A stretch of 64,000 nucleotides of DNA from positions 2,572,073 through 2,636,072 of the forward strand of contig VXAZ01009370.1 of assembly GCA_013399875.1 (NCBI GenBank), read 5' to 3'. Made by a program: the position numbers and the translations under genes. Of the stretch, positions 33,601 to 46,438 are shown piece by piece. This stretch comes from Gymnorhina tibicen. Lineage: Eukaryota > Chordata > Aves > Passeriformes > Artamidae. Each line of letters begins with the position of its first letter. Positions within the stretch are counted from its first letter, which is position 1. The notes under the pieces are model-generated. The model saw only the letters and a list, made by a program, of their open reading frames with translations, did not search any database and had not been told where the DNA came from.

Positions 33601-36600
33601 AGTAACAATTAGAAAGGGGAGTGTTTGCAACTTTCAAAGGTGAAATGTCTGCAAGGTGAGCCTGATGTACCACCTACAGAAGAGCTCAAGCCCAGTACAG
33701 GGAACATAAAACACCTCAAAACCCGCGGGCTGTAAAGCTGTAAAACACAAGCTGCGAAACCAAAAATGCATAAAAACCAAAACAACCGCCCCCCCCAAAA
33801 AAACCACAAGCAAACCACTTCCCAAAGTTTAGGAAAAAATACATTTGACATTTCTTGAACTACAACTACATTGCACAGACAGCTGAAGCAGCACTCTGGG
33901 CTCATCCCAGGCGTGCTTGTTGGCATCACAACTTGCCAATAAAACCTCTCAGCAAGCAAAGCTGTCCTAAGGTCAGAACCCACAGGACAAAGAAATCCAC
34001 CTGGACAGATTAAAGAACAGCATCACACTACAGAATATAATTAAGCTAAATTATTTAGCATGCAATTTTCTTTTAGCAAATAACTGGGAACAACAAAAAA
34101 AACCAAAAGCATGTAAGAGACATTAATTATTGATAACAGCTATAAATTTGGATCTGGATATGCTGTCTCAAATACATATAATATACTTGATAAATTCTTC
34201 TAAGCCATTGCCAGTCTCACCTCCTCAACCCCAAAGCTCTAATTTTTATTAAGGCTTTCAATACTCTCACTGATTTTTGAATCTTCAGAATAGCTGTAAA
34301 ATCCTGAAACCCATCCTAGACCCAAGATTAAACTAATTTTCAAGTTAAGTAGGCTAGATTAGACGAGACAAGGTTTAAAGTATACACAAAAGGCCTGTGA
34401 AGGGACAGGCAAACTGGGAGAAACATCTAAACCATGAGCAAAACCAGGAGGAGGGAAGAGGTACACACACTGTTGTAGGACTGATGCATTTCAAACCTTC
34501 AGGAAATGTATCAATATACAGGTCACAGCACTGACCCCGGCTCAAGCTGGCAAGTGCAATACACTGAGGCTACAACGATGTTATTCTCATCCTTCTCCCT
34601 TTCCTTTTACTCCCACAAACATTACTTAGTTCTCGAGCGAAATAAAAATGGTTTTACTTCTTTTTCCAAAGCTCTGGGCTCAAATTTGGAGGAGCCAAAC
34701 CTCTCCGTTTTGTTTCATCCTCACACGTGGAAAAACTCCTTCAACGTCTATGTTCCAGCTTGGCTGAAAGCCATAGCATGAAACTTTAATTCAGGTGATT
34801 TTCACAGCCAGGCAGGAGGGCAGAGCTGAAATTGTAGTACTTTCTTATCAACTTCATTTTGCTGTGGTGAGTCAGGTAAGAAAAAACAGGCAGGGGCAGA
34901 GACACAGAGCAGTGGAGTGTGTACAGCACTTACCATCTATGAACTGCACATCACAGCCATAAAACCTACACACAAAAGCTCTTCCAAGGAAGCTTTGCCA
35001 CGGAAACTTCACAGACTTTTTAAAATAAAGTAGTTCAGTTCTGTACCAAGTCCACATCAGCCACAGAACCACAACTTCCTTGGTTTTGCTATTAACGTAT
35101 TAGTATTAAGATTCCTGTGCTTCTAATTTAAAAACCCAGCCTAATTTTAAAGACAAATTTCCCAACTGACAAGGAGAATACTTTCCTTCAAAGAGAGAAA
35201 AAAATTCGAAGCTTCCTAAAGCAGCAGTTTTTGAGAAAATACAGACAAATTAGCAGCAGCCTATGGCAAAGTACTGTCAGGAGTCTTCATCTTCGCATAT
35301 TATCTGGTCCACGGTAGACACATAAAATTGAGATACAGCTACATTACCTAGCAAAAGTACTACACATTTACTATCTACACTACTTTTTTAGGGTATACAG
35401 CATATAATTTGACAGCACTGCAACTGCAGGTCACCTTTAACACTTGATAAATGACACGGAGAAATGCAAATCAATTTTCAGGCAGTAATTTGCACTGCAA
35501 ACAATGTAATTTGACTTGAAATGGGTAAGAAAATACAGTCTGAACAGGACAATGTTTGAAAGCCCAGGATTCCTCAAGTCTCATGAATTTCCTAATTATG
35601 ACATGATGTCAATAATGGAGTTACCTACTACATTCTCCATGGCTCTTCCTAATGATTTTTGAGCTGTTATTTTGAGTGGCAAACATTTTTCCAAATTCTA
35701 AATTTGGAAACTCAAATAACCAGACATGCAAAAAAAACTGTTTCCCTGCCAGCTCTAAAATTCTGAAGTCATGATTTGATTTGCTTTCCCCTTGTTCTCT
35801 TTTCAACCTACTGACTAAATTAGAAAAGAAAAATCAAGTTTTTCAAACACTGAAAACACAGACTGCTTCAAAGTGCAGATGAGCCTAGTCTCACCCATCT
35901 TCCTCAATTAGTGGAGTCACTTCTTAAGAAAGAAAATGGGGACTATCAGTCTTGAAAAAACCAGCAGGTTGCAGCAGAGGTGCACAGGCTGTCTCCCTCA
36001 TTTCCAGCTGCTTTTACAGGCCTCCGAGTTCCCCTGGAACAAAGGCCTCAGACACACACAGATGCAACCAGAAGAGAGGAGTCGGCACCATGTGGTTTGC
36101 CAGCTCTTCATGGATCACAGCCTGCAGTTCAGCCTGCAGTTAAAAGCCCTTATTTATTTTCAAAGCCTCTACTGCTTCAAAAGTGCACAGTTAAAGTAGC
36201 AGCTGGTTTGCCCACGTTTCCTTAGTCACCAATAACCACGAGGTACAAGTTTATTGAATTTATAGATGGCTCTAATAACCATACGATGCAAAGGAATGGC
36301 AGAAAGCCCTCTAGTAAGAGGCTCTTCACAGCTGCTCAACATTAACTGGCAACTACTTAGGGGTTATTGTCGTGTATGACTTTACAAACATATGCAAATA
36401 CATATTTACAAAGTTTTTATCAATAGAAACCTCAACTGACAACAATGAACCACTAGGAGGAACAGAATAGAGCCCCAAAAATAAAATTCTTTGCTCATGT
36501 TGCTTTGAGGTATTCACGTTCTTCTCATTCTAGAGAAGAGACAAACTTGTTAGGCCTCAGACACCAATCTCACGGCAGCAACACGGATCTGGATTTACTC

Positions 36601-39066
36601 CTGAGGACTCAGGCAGAACTGGAGGACACCAAAGAAACAACCCCTGACAAATACATTTTTTCTGTTTCATTCTCTTTGCTCAGGAAAATGAACGAAGCAG
36701 ATATTTTCTACTGAAAGACCTCATGCATGTGTGTTCGTGTCCAGGGATGCTGGCTCATTTGAGAAAGGGAAGAGCTGAAGGCCCTGTGTCATACAGGCCC
36801 ATTTATTTTTCTGTCTTGGAGAAAGCTTGATTGGTGTGAGACTGCTTTCTTATGAATAAACCCCTAGCAGTAGAGATTCTCAGTCACAACTGGCTTAAGG
36901 AAAGCAGCATCAGATCACTTTTTAAGCAGAAAGATGGGACCAGGTCACACTGTACTATACTGTGCAAATAACCTCACATCCAAAGGTCACTTAAGAATCT
37001 CTTGGCTCAAACCCTATCTGAATTTCAGCCTTGCAATACAATTTCTCATTTTCCTTCTTCAGACAGCAAATGATATTCAGTTTTTAGTTCATTAACCCTC
37101 TTGCTGTTTGTAATCTCAACTGCCTTTCTCGAAACACAGGACAAAACTCTACACAGGAGTTGGAGGAGGCAAGGCCCTCTCCTGCCACATCCAGGCAGGA
37201 TTCCTGATGCACTGGAGCGTGAGCCAGGTAAGCTCATCAGGAAGGTGCTCTTGTGCTCCATGACCTCAGGAACAATAGTTCTGCACTACTGCTGCATGTG
37301 GGCCACGGAGTCATTTGCTTGACCTCTTTTGTAAAGTTAAGAACAGTTTTCACTTTAAGTCTGTTTAAAACCAAAGCTATTAGTTTACTTCATAAAAACC
37401 AAAACTATTCCTTTACTCTTTTTTGTGCTGTCAAGTGATTAGCCAGTGATTTGACATGAAAACATACAGAACCCGTACTTCCTCCTACCCGTAGTGTAAA
37501 TCTCTTTCATTTCCCCATTCTCACTTATTTCAGGTTACAATTTAAACTAATTCTTCATGCTTTTAACTGAAAACTTTACAGATACAACCTGTTCAACAGG
37601 GCTAACCCGATATTTGAACAGTATCATCAACGCACGGCAAACCGATTTCAAGAACAATCGCCCTGACTAAAGGAGAAGCTCACTGGAGAGAAGGCAAAGT
37701 CAAGCTCACAGTCAAACCCCTGTGCACAACAAAAACGGTGTTCCCAGGGTGGGTGGTCCGATCCACATAACACACAGCACACGGAAATGCCCATTTTGAA
37801 TGGCAACAACTCCCAGTTTTCTGAAAGAAATCAGCTATGCTGCAGTTATGGGAACTGCCTGCAATTCCCTCCAACCACCACACCGTACAGCCGAAGGGGG
37901 AGAGCGAACCGCGGCACAGAGGGAGCGCGGCCGTTCCGAACGGGGGGGAAGCGGCAGTGGGGGGCGGCGGAGCGGGGTTCGCCCGGCCGGGCCCCGGCGC
38001 AGCTCCCGCTGCCACGTCACACAGGCCCGCGGCTCCCGCCGGGAATCTCCCTCCTGCCGCTTCCTACTGCAGCTGGCCCGGCCACCCAGCAAACCCTCCA
38101 CCAGCCCTGAAAAGCGGCACGAAACACAGTTCAATTCCTGCACAAAAGCGAAGGAGACGGGGAGCGTGAGGCCGCCGCGGAGGGAAGGGGAGAACGGGGA
38201 AACTTCAGAGGCTGCGAACCTCAGCGAGTCAGCGCTGCACCAAACCCGGGGCTGCCGCGTACACCGGCGGCCCAGCGGCCGGGCGCGGCCAGGGCAGGCG
38301 AGGGAAGGGATGGAGGGACGGAGGGATGGAGGGAGGGCGGCTGCCCGCCCCGCGGGGGACGAATTCCTCCCCCCCCCGCTCCAAACCGGCCTCCCCATTC
38401 ATTCGCCTGCCGCCGGGCAGTTACATAAGGAGCGACCCTCCCGGGGACAGCCGGAGCGGCGGTGCACAGGGATTAAAGTACAAATAATGGCAACCACAAC
38501 ACCTTTCAGGGAATGGCAGCTCCCGCCGGCGCACCCCCACTCCGGAGCGGGGATACGCCTCCTCCTTCCCCCTCTCCCGGCTGCTCACCCGCTTCACCAG
38601 CGCTGGATTCGGAGGGGGCCGAGTCGGAGGGAGGTCAGGAGGAGGGCAGAGCCCCCTCCCCTGCGCGGACGGGAGCGACCGTCCCTTTTCACCTGCCCGG
38701 GCCGAGTTCTGCCCGCCCGCCCCGGGGGCCCTCCGGGGGCGCCCCAGGGTGGTCAATCCCCTCCCCGCCTTTCCCCGCTTCACCAGGGCCGCCGCCCGGG
38801 CCAGTGGGACAGGCGGGACCCCCCCCCGCCCCGGCTCGCTGGGCTCTCCCCAGGGCGCGGTCCTTCGGGGGCGATCGCAGCACCCCGCGGCCGCAGAGAG
38901 CTCGGGGCGATGCCGCCCGGCCACCGGCAGGGCCCCCGCGGGACTCCGCGGCCCGCAGCCGCCCGGCCGGTCCCGCCCCGCGGCCTCCGCACGCACCCGC
39001 GCAGGAGCGGCTCTTCCAGATCTTGAGCAGCAGGATGATGATGGCCGCCAGGTGGGACAGGTCCCC
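27648..39066 (-). CDS. KDELR2: KDELR2, KDEL endoplasmic-reticulum retention receptor 2 (start codon in assembly gap)
   Basis: KDELR2 is a seven-helix Golgi receptor that binds C-terminal KDEL-type signals at low pH and returns ER proteins in COPI vesicles. Exons in transcript order are 38997-39066 (partial), 32346-32446, 29757-29915, 28451-28703 and 27648-27682. They total 618 bp (205 residues plus stop) with consistent phases. The 212-residue family length means only the first seven codons are lost in the N gap. Visible segments include GDLSHLAA at residue 8, TTRYLDLF (Arg47 and Asp50, ligand and pH residues), [34 protein letters not shown], the [20 protein letters not shown] stretch and the tail KGKKLSLPA, whose lysines recruit COPI. 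MKLIYIAC replaces human MKVIYLAC. KDELR1 and KDELR3 are less similar in these stretches. Confidence 0.97.
28451..28703 (-). CDS. KDELR2: KDELR2 exon 4
   Basis: This 253-bp exon encodes [20 protein letters not shown], the [20 protein letters not shown] helix pair and [10 protein letters not shown]. It leaves one base of a Val codon at the GTAAGT donor. Confidence 0.96.
28704..29756 (-). other. KDELR2: KDELR2 intron 3
   Basis: This 1.05-kb intron has nothing recognised within it. Confidence 0.65.
29757..29915 (-). CDS. KDELR2: KDELR2 exon 3
   Basis: This 159-bp, 53-codon exon in phase 0 encodes [20 protein letters not shown] through the NHDFSPLE motif. Confidence 0.96.
29916..32345 (-). other. 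KDELR2: KDELR2 intron 2
   Basis: This 2.4-kb intron has GT-AG ends. I see no coding segment or clear repeat. Confidence 0.65.
32346..32446 (-). CDS. KDELR2: KDELR2 exon 2
   Basis: This 101-bp exon encodes [33 protein letters not shown]. Arg47 and Asp50 are present. The donor is GTAGAG. Confidence 0.95.
32447..38996 (-). other. KDELR2: KDELR2 intron 1
   Basis: This 6.5-kb intron is the largest in the gene. Its first kilobase (about 37.9-39.0 kb) is CpG-island DNA with very long but non-coding open frames. The rest is AT-rich and I recognise nothing in it. Confidence 0.7.
38997..39066 (-). CDS. KDELR2: KDELR2 exon 1 (5' end in N gap)
   Basis: Seventy readable bases encode [20 protein letters not shown] then SCAG, with a GTGCGT donor. 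The family N-terminus, including ligand-contacting Arg5, falls in the gap immediately upstream. Confidence 0.93.
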
Positions 39067-39393
39067 NNNNNNNNNNNNNNNNNNNNNNNNNNNNNNNNNN
39101 NNNNNNNNNNNNNNNNNNNNNNNNNNNNNNNNNNNNNNNNNNNNNNNNNNNNNNNNNNNNNNNNNNNNNNNNNNNNNNNNNNNNNNNNNNNNNNNNNNNN
39201 NNNNNNNNNNNNNNNNNNNNNNNNNNNNNNNNNNNNNNNNNNNNNNNNNNNNNNNNNNNNNNNNNNNNNNNNNNNNNNNNNNNNNNNNNNNNNNNNNNNN
39301 NNNNNNNNNNNNNNNNNNNNNNNNNNNNNNNNNNNNNNNNNNNNNNNNNNNNNNNNNNNNNNNNNNNNNNNNNNNNNNNNNNNNNNNNNNNNN
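39067..39393. other. assembly gap (327 N)
   Basis: A run of N in the most GC-rich part of the window. It hides the KDELR2 start codon, about seven codons, the 5'UTR and the core promoter. Open frames drawn through it have no meaning. Confidence 0.99.
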
Positions 39394-39462
39394 GGGCCGC
39401 GGGCCCGGGCGAGCGGAGGGGAGCGGTCGTGGGTCTCAGCCCGTTGGGCGGCCGAGCAGCTG

Positions 39463-39533
39463 ATATGTGTATATATATATATATAATAGCGAATATAATA
39501 TATATTTTATTATATGTATAATTTATTACGTTT
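39463..39533. repeat. AT-rich microsatellite
   Basis: A (TA)n-like tract of about 70 bp (GTATATATATATATATAATA and similar) lies immediately beyond the KDELR2 CpG island. Confidence 0.8.
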
Positions 39534-39604
39534 TGTAGCCCAACACTGTGAAAATCTACATCAGCTACTAGCGAGGGTCCAGCGGAGGCCGTAAATGTGA
39601 TTGA

Positions 39605-40161
39605 GCGGTCTGGAGCGTCTTTCTTAGGAGAGGCTGCGGGGGCTGGGGCTGCTTTGTCTGGAGAAGAGAAGACTGAGGGGGGGGATCTCATCAATACATA
39701 TAAATATCTCAAAGGCGGGTGCCAAGAGGGTCACAGAATCTTGGAATCACAGAATGGTTTGGGTGGGAAGGGACCTTAGGGATCATCTCGTTCCGCCCCC
39801 TGCCCTGGGCCCCGTCCAGCCTGGCCTGGAACCCTTCCAGGGATGGAGCAGCCTCAGCTTCTCTGGGCAACCTGTGCCAGAGCGGTGCCAGACTCTTTTC
39901 CACGGCACCCAGTGACAGGACAAGGAGCAGTGGCCATAAACTAAAACACAAGTAGTTTCACCTCAGCATGAGGAAGAACTTTTCCCTGAGGGTAGCAGAA
40001 CACTGCGACAGGCTTTTTCAGGGTCATGGATTCTCCGTCCCTGGAGACATTCCAAACACGGTCCTGTGTCACCGTTCCCGGTGACCCTGCCTTGGCAGGA
40101 GGGTTGGACTGGGTGATCTCCAGAGGTCCCTTCCAACACTAACAATTCTGTGATTCTGTGT
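39605..40161 (+). mobile_element. CR1 LINE 3' fragment, interrupted by a second CR1
   Basis: The left part (39605-39729) has the CR1 motif of GGGGCTG, then GTCTGGAGAAGAGAAGACTG and a short lysine-rich stretch. The right part (39894-40161) has CACCCAGTGACAGGACAAG, ATGAGGAAGAACTTTTCC and the terminal GATCTCCAGAGGTCCCTTCC, ending ATTCTGTGATTCTGTG. The two parts are consecutive pieces of one plus-strand CR1, split by a minus-strand CR1. It is non-autonomous: the 5' end and reverse transcriptase are lacking. Confidence 0.85.
39730..39893 (-). mobile_element. short CR1 inserted in the plus-strand CR1
   Basis: The segment begins TCACAGAATC, continues ATCACAGAATGGTTTGGGTG and GGAAGGGACCTTAGGGATCA, and then carries CCAGGGATGGAGCAGCC and CTCTGGGCAACCTGTGCCAG. 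This is the reverse complement of a CR1 3' end, so it inserted in the opposite direction. Edges are good to within a few bases. Confidence 0.8.
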
Positions 40162-43100
40162 AAACTTCCAAGAAAAAGAAAAAAAATTTTTTTCTTCAAT
40201 AATCACGCCTTGAGAGTCAGCACGCTGCCTCTTCAGAGTCCTGAATCCCTAAAACAGGACATGACCAGCATAGTTCAGTGGGCAGCTCAAAGAGGCATCT
40301 CCTCTTAATAACTCTCCAATATTCTCTGTAAAAAAACCCAGCAATCCAAACAATAACAAAGAAAAATAGGAATAGGAATAGCCACCCAGGAATAAGATTT
40401 CCAATGGTTGTAGAAAATGGGTAACAGCTTATTCCAGGTAAACAGCGGTGCTTTGCTGGGTAGCAGCATTTCTTTAAAATCTCTTGGTTTACATTGTTTC
40501 ACACCCTTTTGGAGGAAATAGGGTAAGGACTTTACTGTTACAGAATGATATACTGAAAAGTTCCCACAGCAAAAAAAAATATGGATTATTTGAAATTTAC
40601 GAAAAGGATCCTAACTACAGTCTTTAATTTTCCTGTTTACAATGTGGCACAACCATTGAAATCTTTAGAGCTTACGTAATCCTGAAAAGAAAAGAGAACT
40701 GATTAGTACCTGCTATTGAGTTTATCTTTTTTAGTAAGTACCCACAGTGTGACGAAAACAAATTGACTTATTTTCAGAGATTAGGAATCAAAGCCTGTCC
40801 TCTTACAACACTGTGTTTACAAGTACAGTAGCACAACTCCTTGACAAGCTCCACAGTATCTCCTATCATTTCCTAAGAGAAAAGGTTGGATGTTGCATTT
40901 GAAAAGTTTTATAGATCTGAAATCTAACAGAATAATTATTTTCAACAGATATTGAATAATTTTTGGCATCAAATAATATTTGATGTAACCACCAGTGAGT
41001 TGCGTACTTGAGGACACGTGTCAAAAACCCAAATATAGTACTTGGAGGATTTGTACTGAAGACAACAGCGTTTGGCAGAACTCCCCAGATCTGTGGTACC
41101 AACTGCAACAGAGGGTGGAAAAGTGCAAATTCATGAATACTGTATCTGCAGCTGCAGTGCTGAGGCACTTCCATCACTGCACACTCGTGTGAGGTCTGAA
41201 AACTCAGACATGTCTCGGAGCACTGGCTGGACCAGCCTGTTTGGCACAGGCTTGATTGAAATGTGTACATTTAATATGCCAGATCTCAACACTTCCGAAA
41301 GGATGAATACTGAAATAAAAGTAGCTAATAAAAACACTGACTGGTGCATATCTGGAATCTATTTTAATAGATACATTAAAGGCAGAGAGCTGACATCCAT
41401 TCTCTCAACTCCCTTCTCAGTTCATGCAGGATATATTCAGAACTTGTTTGTGATCTAAGTTGTTTTGTGACATCTGATTAGATGTTGAAACATGTCAGGG
41501 CCCAGTTAAAGATGACCTAGGGCAGTTTCAGCCTGTGCATCAAACCAATGTGATTTTAACTATAGCAATGGCTATTCTTTGATAAATCAACACAGTTCAC
41601 TTCCATGTACAATGGTTAAAAATTATTGAGGAAAGCAGTACCAGAAAATATTACGCTGCTGTATTTGTGACAGATTAGCATTTTCCACTGTTTTCATATT
41701 TCTCCTACAGGAATTTAGTTTTGGCTTCTCTCCTTTTCTCCTTGTCCCTCAGAGAGAAGATTACAGATATTAAGTGAGATGTTGTTATGTATTTGTAAGG
41801 CTAATTATACCCACTACAACATTAGAAGATAAATGCTATGCTGTTGCCAGCAAAGCAAGAAATCCATCAGTCACAATTCCTCCATTTAATACTTCAGTGT
41901 TTAGTCACTTGGACTGTGAGCTCTGAACATGCCTGTGCTCCTGCATCATGAGGGCAAGAAAATCCTCTCGTTAATCCGGATTGGGAAAGCAGACTGATGC
42001 TGAACAGAAAGGGGCAGGAAGAGACAGATGGGCATTGGTTGCTTTCTAATCATTGCAGAAAAAATGTAATACATTTTGTGACTATCTGACTATCTATTTT
42101 TGGGTACAAATAAAGAACCAGATGTGAATTGTGATAAAAATATCCTATGGTACAAAACTCCTACATGTCCTGATACCAGGCAAGGTCTGGTGGGGTCTTT
42201 GAGGTACTCACATAATTTCTCTGTCTAAGGACTGAGTAGATAGATATGGAAAAATAGTCTGATAATGGAGCACAGTCTTAACTAAAATATGAAATTATGT
42301 GTACCTGGATAGCACACAGGTCTGCTTTGCTTTCCGACAAGTTTATCTGCACTTTCAACAGCATTTTGTATAACAGTGCACAAAATACCCTTTCTGAGGA
42401 GCAATTCCAAGTGTTCTGGGGTACCAATAAAAGGAATTTAACTTACAGCGGAGTTTTTGTTTATTCTTTGCAGACCTGTCTTTTCTATCCAGTTTCCCTC
42501 CTGCCTTACTGGAAAAGGAAGCCAGATCCCTCACCTCCAACAGCACTGGAGTAAACAGTCCCCAAGGCTGTCCCACATCATATGGCATGGATGAGAATAT
42601 TTTGCTAATCAGGGCTATAAGGTTCTTAGCTCTCCTTATCCCAGGCCTACAGATCTTGCTTAAAAATACAAAACCAAAACACACACACCAAAAAACCCCA
42701 CAAATGTATCGAAAACATTTAAACATTTTCACTGAAATAAAGAGACTCCATTGCTTAAAGTTGTGTACCAGCCTGGAATATCAGCCTTTTTTGAGACAAG
42801 AATAAAAAAAAAAGAGGAAGAGATGATTTGAAATTTGACTTCTATCGTAAGGAGGACAGTCTGTGACAGGGGAACAGTTGGATGGCCGTTCCTCGACTGC
42901 CACGGGGAAATTGGCAGTGTCCCACTGGGAAGCAGTGCGTGGTATCTATAACCACAACACAGCATGAGCCAAAATAACCAACAGTGCCCCATGGACAGTT
43001 ACCTGCTCAAGTGACACATTCCAGGTGACTGCTGATTCCTTGCTTCTTTCTCAGTGACATTTGAGTGAGTCCGGCCTCTCCCACAGCCCCAGGTGCGTTT

Positions 43101-46100
43101 GGCTGGCACACCTTGAGCAATGTCTCACATCTGCTCCAGGGGGGGCAGCCAGTGGGGCTCTGACAAGGTCCCAGCCCAATATGATGGGGCTGCAATTTGT
43201 GTTATTGGAAAATAAACGAGGGGGTGATGATCCCTAGGCACAGCACTGAAGTGATAAGCTAAATCTGCCATAATGCAGTACGTAATTGCCTCTGGAATAT
43301 CTGAGCAGATTATACGGAGGCATAAAGGGCTTCTTAAAATTAAGGAAGGATGCCTTTTTTTTTTTTTAAACAGTATCTCTGGAGCCTCACACTGAGGAGA
43401 TGGTTAGCTCTGATGTGACAGATTGAGATCACTGGGAGTCAAACATTCCATGCACTGTACAAAACCTGACAACAGCCATAATGCCAGCTTTAACAGGGAC
43501 AGCTTTCAGACACTGTGGATGGGTAGTTGTTTTCTTCCTTTCGGGGATTTAGAGATACCACAGATGTGGCATTTACCTCGGTACCAGGTCATAGGGATAT
43601 TTTCTCTCCTGCTGATCCAGAACCAGTAGCCCTTTTCTCTTTTCTAAACACAATTCTGAACATAAACGTATCAGGCACTGAAAAACTAAGCCAACAAAAG
43701 TATTTCTTTCCATCTGTTAACTCCTGAAGACTCCTCCATCCAATCACAGGAACGAAATGAAATGCCTCCTCTCACATGCTGCTCACCTGTCACAGGGCTC
43801 ACAGCACTCAGAGGAGCCAGGCCTACACCAGAGTTGTGACTGTCAGCAGTTGGGTGGTTGGATGTACATCCCACAGGATGTATGGCACTGCCCAGCAACC
43901 ATCAGAGGAGTCACAAGTGGAGAGGACAGCTGCAGTTCTCACAGTAAGCAGGTAACAAAATTATTGTCATGATATATATTCAACAGCAGATTCGTGCACA
44001 AATCCGATGTTTTCTTCATTCTCAAAGAACTAAAAGAACTAAAAAGAATGTAGGAGAATTTAAGCTTGGTTTAAACAAATGTTACCCACATCTACAAACA
44101 GCAATGTTTCTTTAAGAATCAAATCTTTATACCGCATTTCTCTGTGGTATATTCTTCCCCAAAATCCTGGCCATGCAAGAAGAAAGGGGCTGTGAGACAT
44201 TTTTCCCACGAATGCATTCCAGTGAAAGTGATCACGTGCATGTTGCATGCAGTACACATCTGCAGAGGGGACAGATGCCTGCACTGAGGGGCTCTGTACA
44301 CTTTACAGGAGTAAAGTGTCCATGTTTCAGTTTCCTCTTAGCAGTGGCAGTGTGCAGGACTGTGAACGGATGGCAGATCACACACACAGATTACATACCA
44401 TGCATACTAGTGCCTTTCTCCCCTTTCCATCTATTCTTCTCACAGAAATTCAGTTTCAACAGTTTTGATGGAGGTGTCTCATAAATCCCAGATTTTGTAG
44501 AAGGGGCTTTTCCATCAGTGACCTTTACAAGAGTTAACACTGGCAGAAGTAAAATTGCTTTTCTACAATACTTGCCCTCCAAATGCTCACACCATCTCAT
44601 GAAGCAAACAGGATTTGCAATCTCACCATGAAATAAGTACAACATTAACTCAGTGCTCCACATTTACCCCTCCTACACGACTCTTACAAGAAATAGATAA
44701 GCCCTTGACCAAACGTAAATGCAATGCCAAAGTTCTTAACATAATTATTAATTTAATAAAATATATAAATAATCAAGGAGTTCAGCTATTTAAAAGCACT
44801 TGTGCTTGAAGGAAATTAAAGCACAGATGGCACAAAACAAAGAGCTCACTCTTGCTCCAATTAAAAGCTAAACTCTGACTCACATAATTGCAAACGGAAT
44901 CACTCCCAGGTATATTGACAGAAGAAGATCACTTTCAGCTCATATAGATTTTTGAAGGGCTTGGTGGAGCTAAGTCACGTATCTGACCTAAGCAGCTGAA
45001 CTGGAAATGCTGACTGTCTTCTTGACATGAAAATACTCTCCTGCATCTTCAGAAGTGCACACAGAATTCAAGTCAGGCAATTTCTAGAAATCAAACAACC
45101 TTTTAGTACTTTCACATCTGAGTGAGGCAGAACTTCTAATGTGAAAACACAGATAAATCTTTAGAATGCATTTGATCCACGGAAGTATTTTTTGGTTTTA
45201 GTGGACATTTGCCTGTATTTGCTGGGATTAATAAAACAAACTTCTTTCTATTTAAATGTATGTCTCAATCTCCTGTTCACATGCAGAAAAGGAAACACAG
45301 CTGGAGAAGCTGGAATCTTACCGTGAGGATTAGAGAAAAAAGTGCCAGGCAGTTTGCAGCAATCATAATTCTTTGCTTATAAAATGCAGAACTAAAGCAT
45401 GTAGTATTATCTGTAACATCATGTCATACTTGCCAGGGTTAGTTATAGGCAAAGGCAGTTCCCAGAGCAGCAGATTGCTGAAGGGGGAGAGGGAAAGGAG
45501 GGGGTGAGAAATGGCTCTCACTGCCTACTTTGCCAATAACAAAGCCCTGAAAATCAAGTTAGCCCCTGCTGCTGCAGGAACTACAGAATATATGGGACTG
45601 TGGTGGGAACTGCTACTCCCAACAGCAGCAACAGCTCACGTTCACTCTCCCCAGCAGCAGCCAGGCTCTTCCCTCCAGCTCTCCCTCCCATTGCTATTGC
45701 TTCCCCACCTGAGCAAAATTTCAATTCTACTTTCAGGGCTGAGAAGCCAGATGTAATGTTTGCCATAAAGAAATACAAATTACAGTTTGAAGGGCATTTA
45801 CTACGGTACAGCCCTGAACGAAAAAGCTAAACTTTTCAATCTATGCATTGCTTTTTTTAGTCTAGAGAAAATAAGGCTTTTGCAATGGCAAAATGGAAAA
45901 CTGTGCCATGTGTTCGTGGTCTAAAATCATGTTGAATGACATCAAAATGTATGTTCTCATGCAGAGGATTTTTAATACATCTTTTCTTCCCCCATTGTTT
46001 AAAATACTGAGGTGTGGCATGAGAAGCTAACGTTAGATACCTAAGTCATATGCTGATAAAACACAGGAAAATATCTATGGTTCATAATTATGAGAAATTC

Positions 46101-46420
46101 CTTATTCTAGGTCTTGTGGAAAATACTGGATTGACAGTCCCAGTAGTGTGTAGGCCCAGTAGGCCCAGTGAACACCAGAAGCTTAGTATTCCCACTTCAA
46201 CCCCACCTGAAGTGAAAGGGCTGTCTCTTGATGAACCTAAGCAGGTTTCCATGGTGCATTTTGTCACATGAAATACTGATAGTATTGCCAGTGCCCTCAG
46301 TGTCAACAGTTCTGCGTTGAATACAAACAGCCATGGGGAAACTATGTTTTGTAGAGGTGCTTAAATTCTAAGAGCCTGTTATCACTTCTTGTCTGAGCAG
46401 GATTTAAGCCAGCAGCCCCG
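40162..46420. other. intergenic region between KDELR2 and OTOA
   Basis: About 6.3 kb contain only short, unrelated open frames. No recognisable exons of GRID2IP or any other expected neighbour are present. There are homopolymer runs (for example T at about 43355-43369). It marks the junction between two blocks that are on different human chromosomes. Confidence 0.65.
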
Positions 46421-46432
46421 AGATGAAGTTAT

Positions 46433-46438
46433 TTTATT
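46433..46438 (-). terminator. OTOA: possible OTOA poly(A) signal
   Basis: AATAAA on the minus strand lies about 0.5 kb below the candidate 3'UTR acceptor. Confidence 0.35.

Larger units (their letters stand above)
37850..39460. promoter_or_regulatory. KDELR2: KDELR2 CpG-island promoter
   Basis: About 1.6 kb are extremely GC- and CpG-rich, surrounding exon 1 and interrupted by the N run. There are purine-rich GGAGGGA runs near 38310-38337. The core promoter and transcription start are within or next to the gap and cannot be seen. Confidence 0.75.

Noticed and set aside
37800..39026. 408-codon plus-strand open frame
   Set aside because: It is stop-poor because it lies in the KDELR2 CpG island. 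It is antisense to KDELR2 exon 1 and has no domain-like composition.
38513..39712. Open frames of 245-316 codons crossing the N run
   Set aside because: Much of each is unknown sequence, so the reading frame across the gap means nothing.
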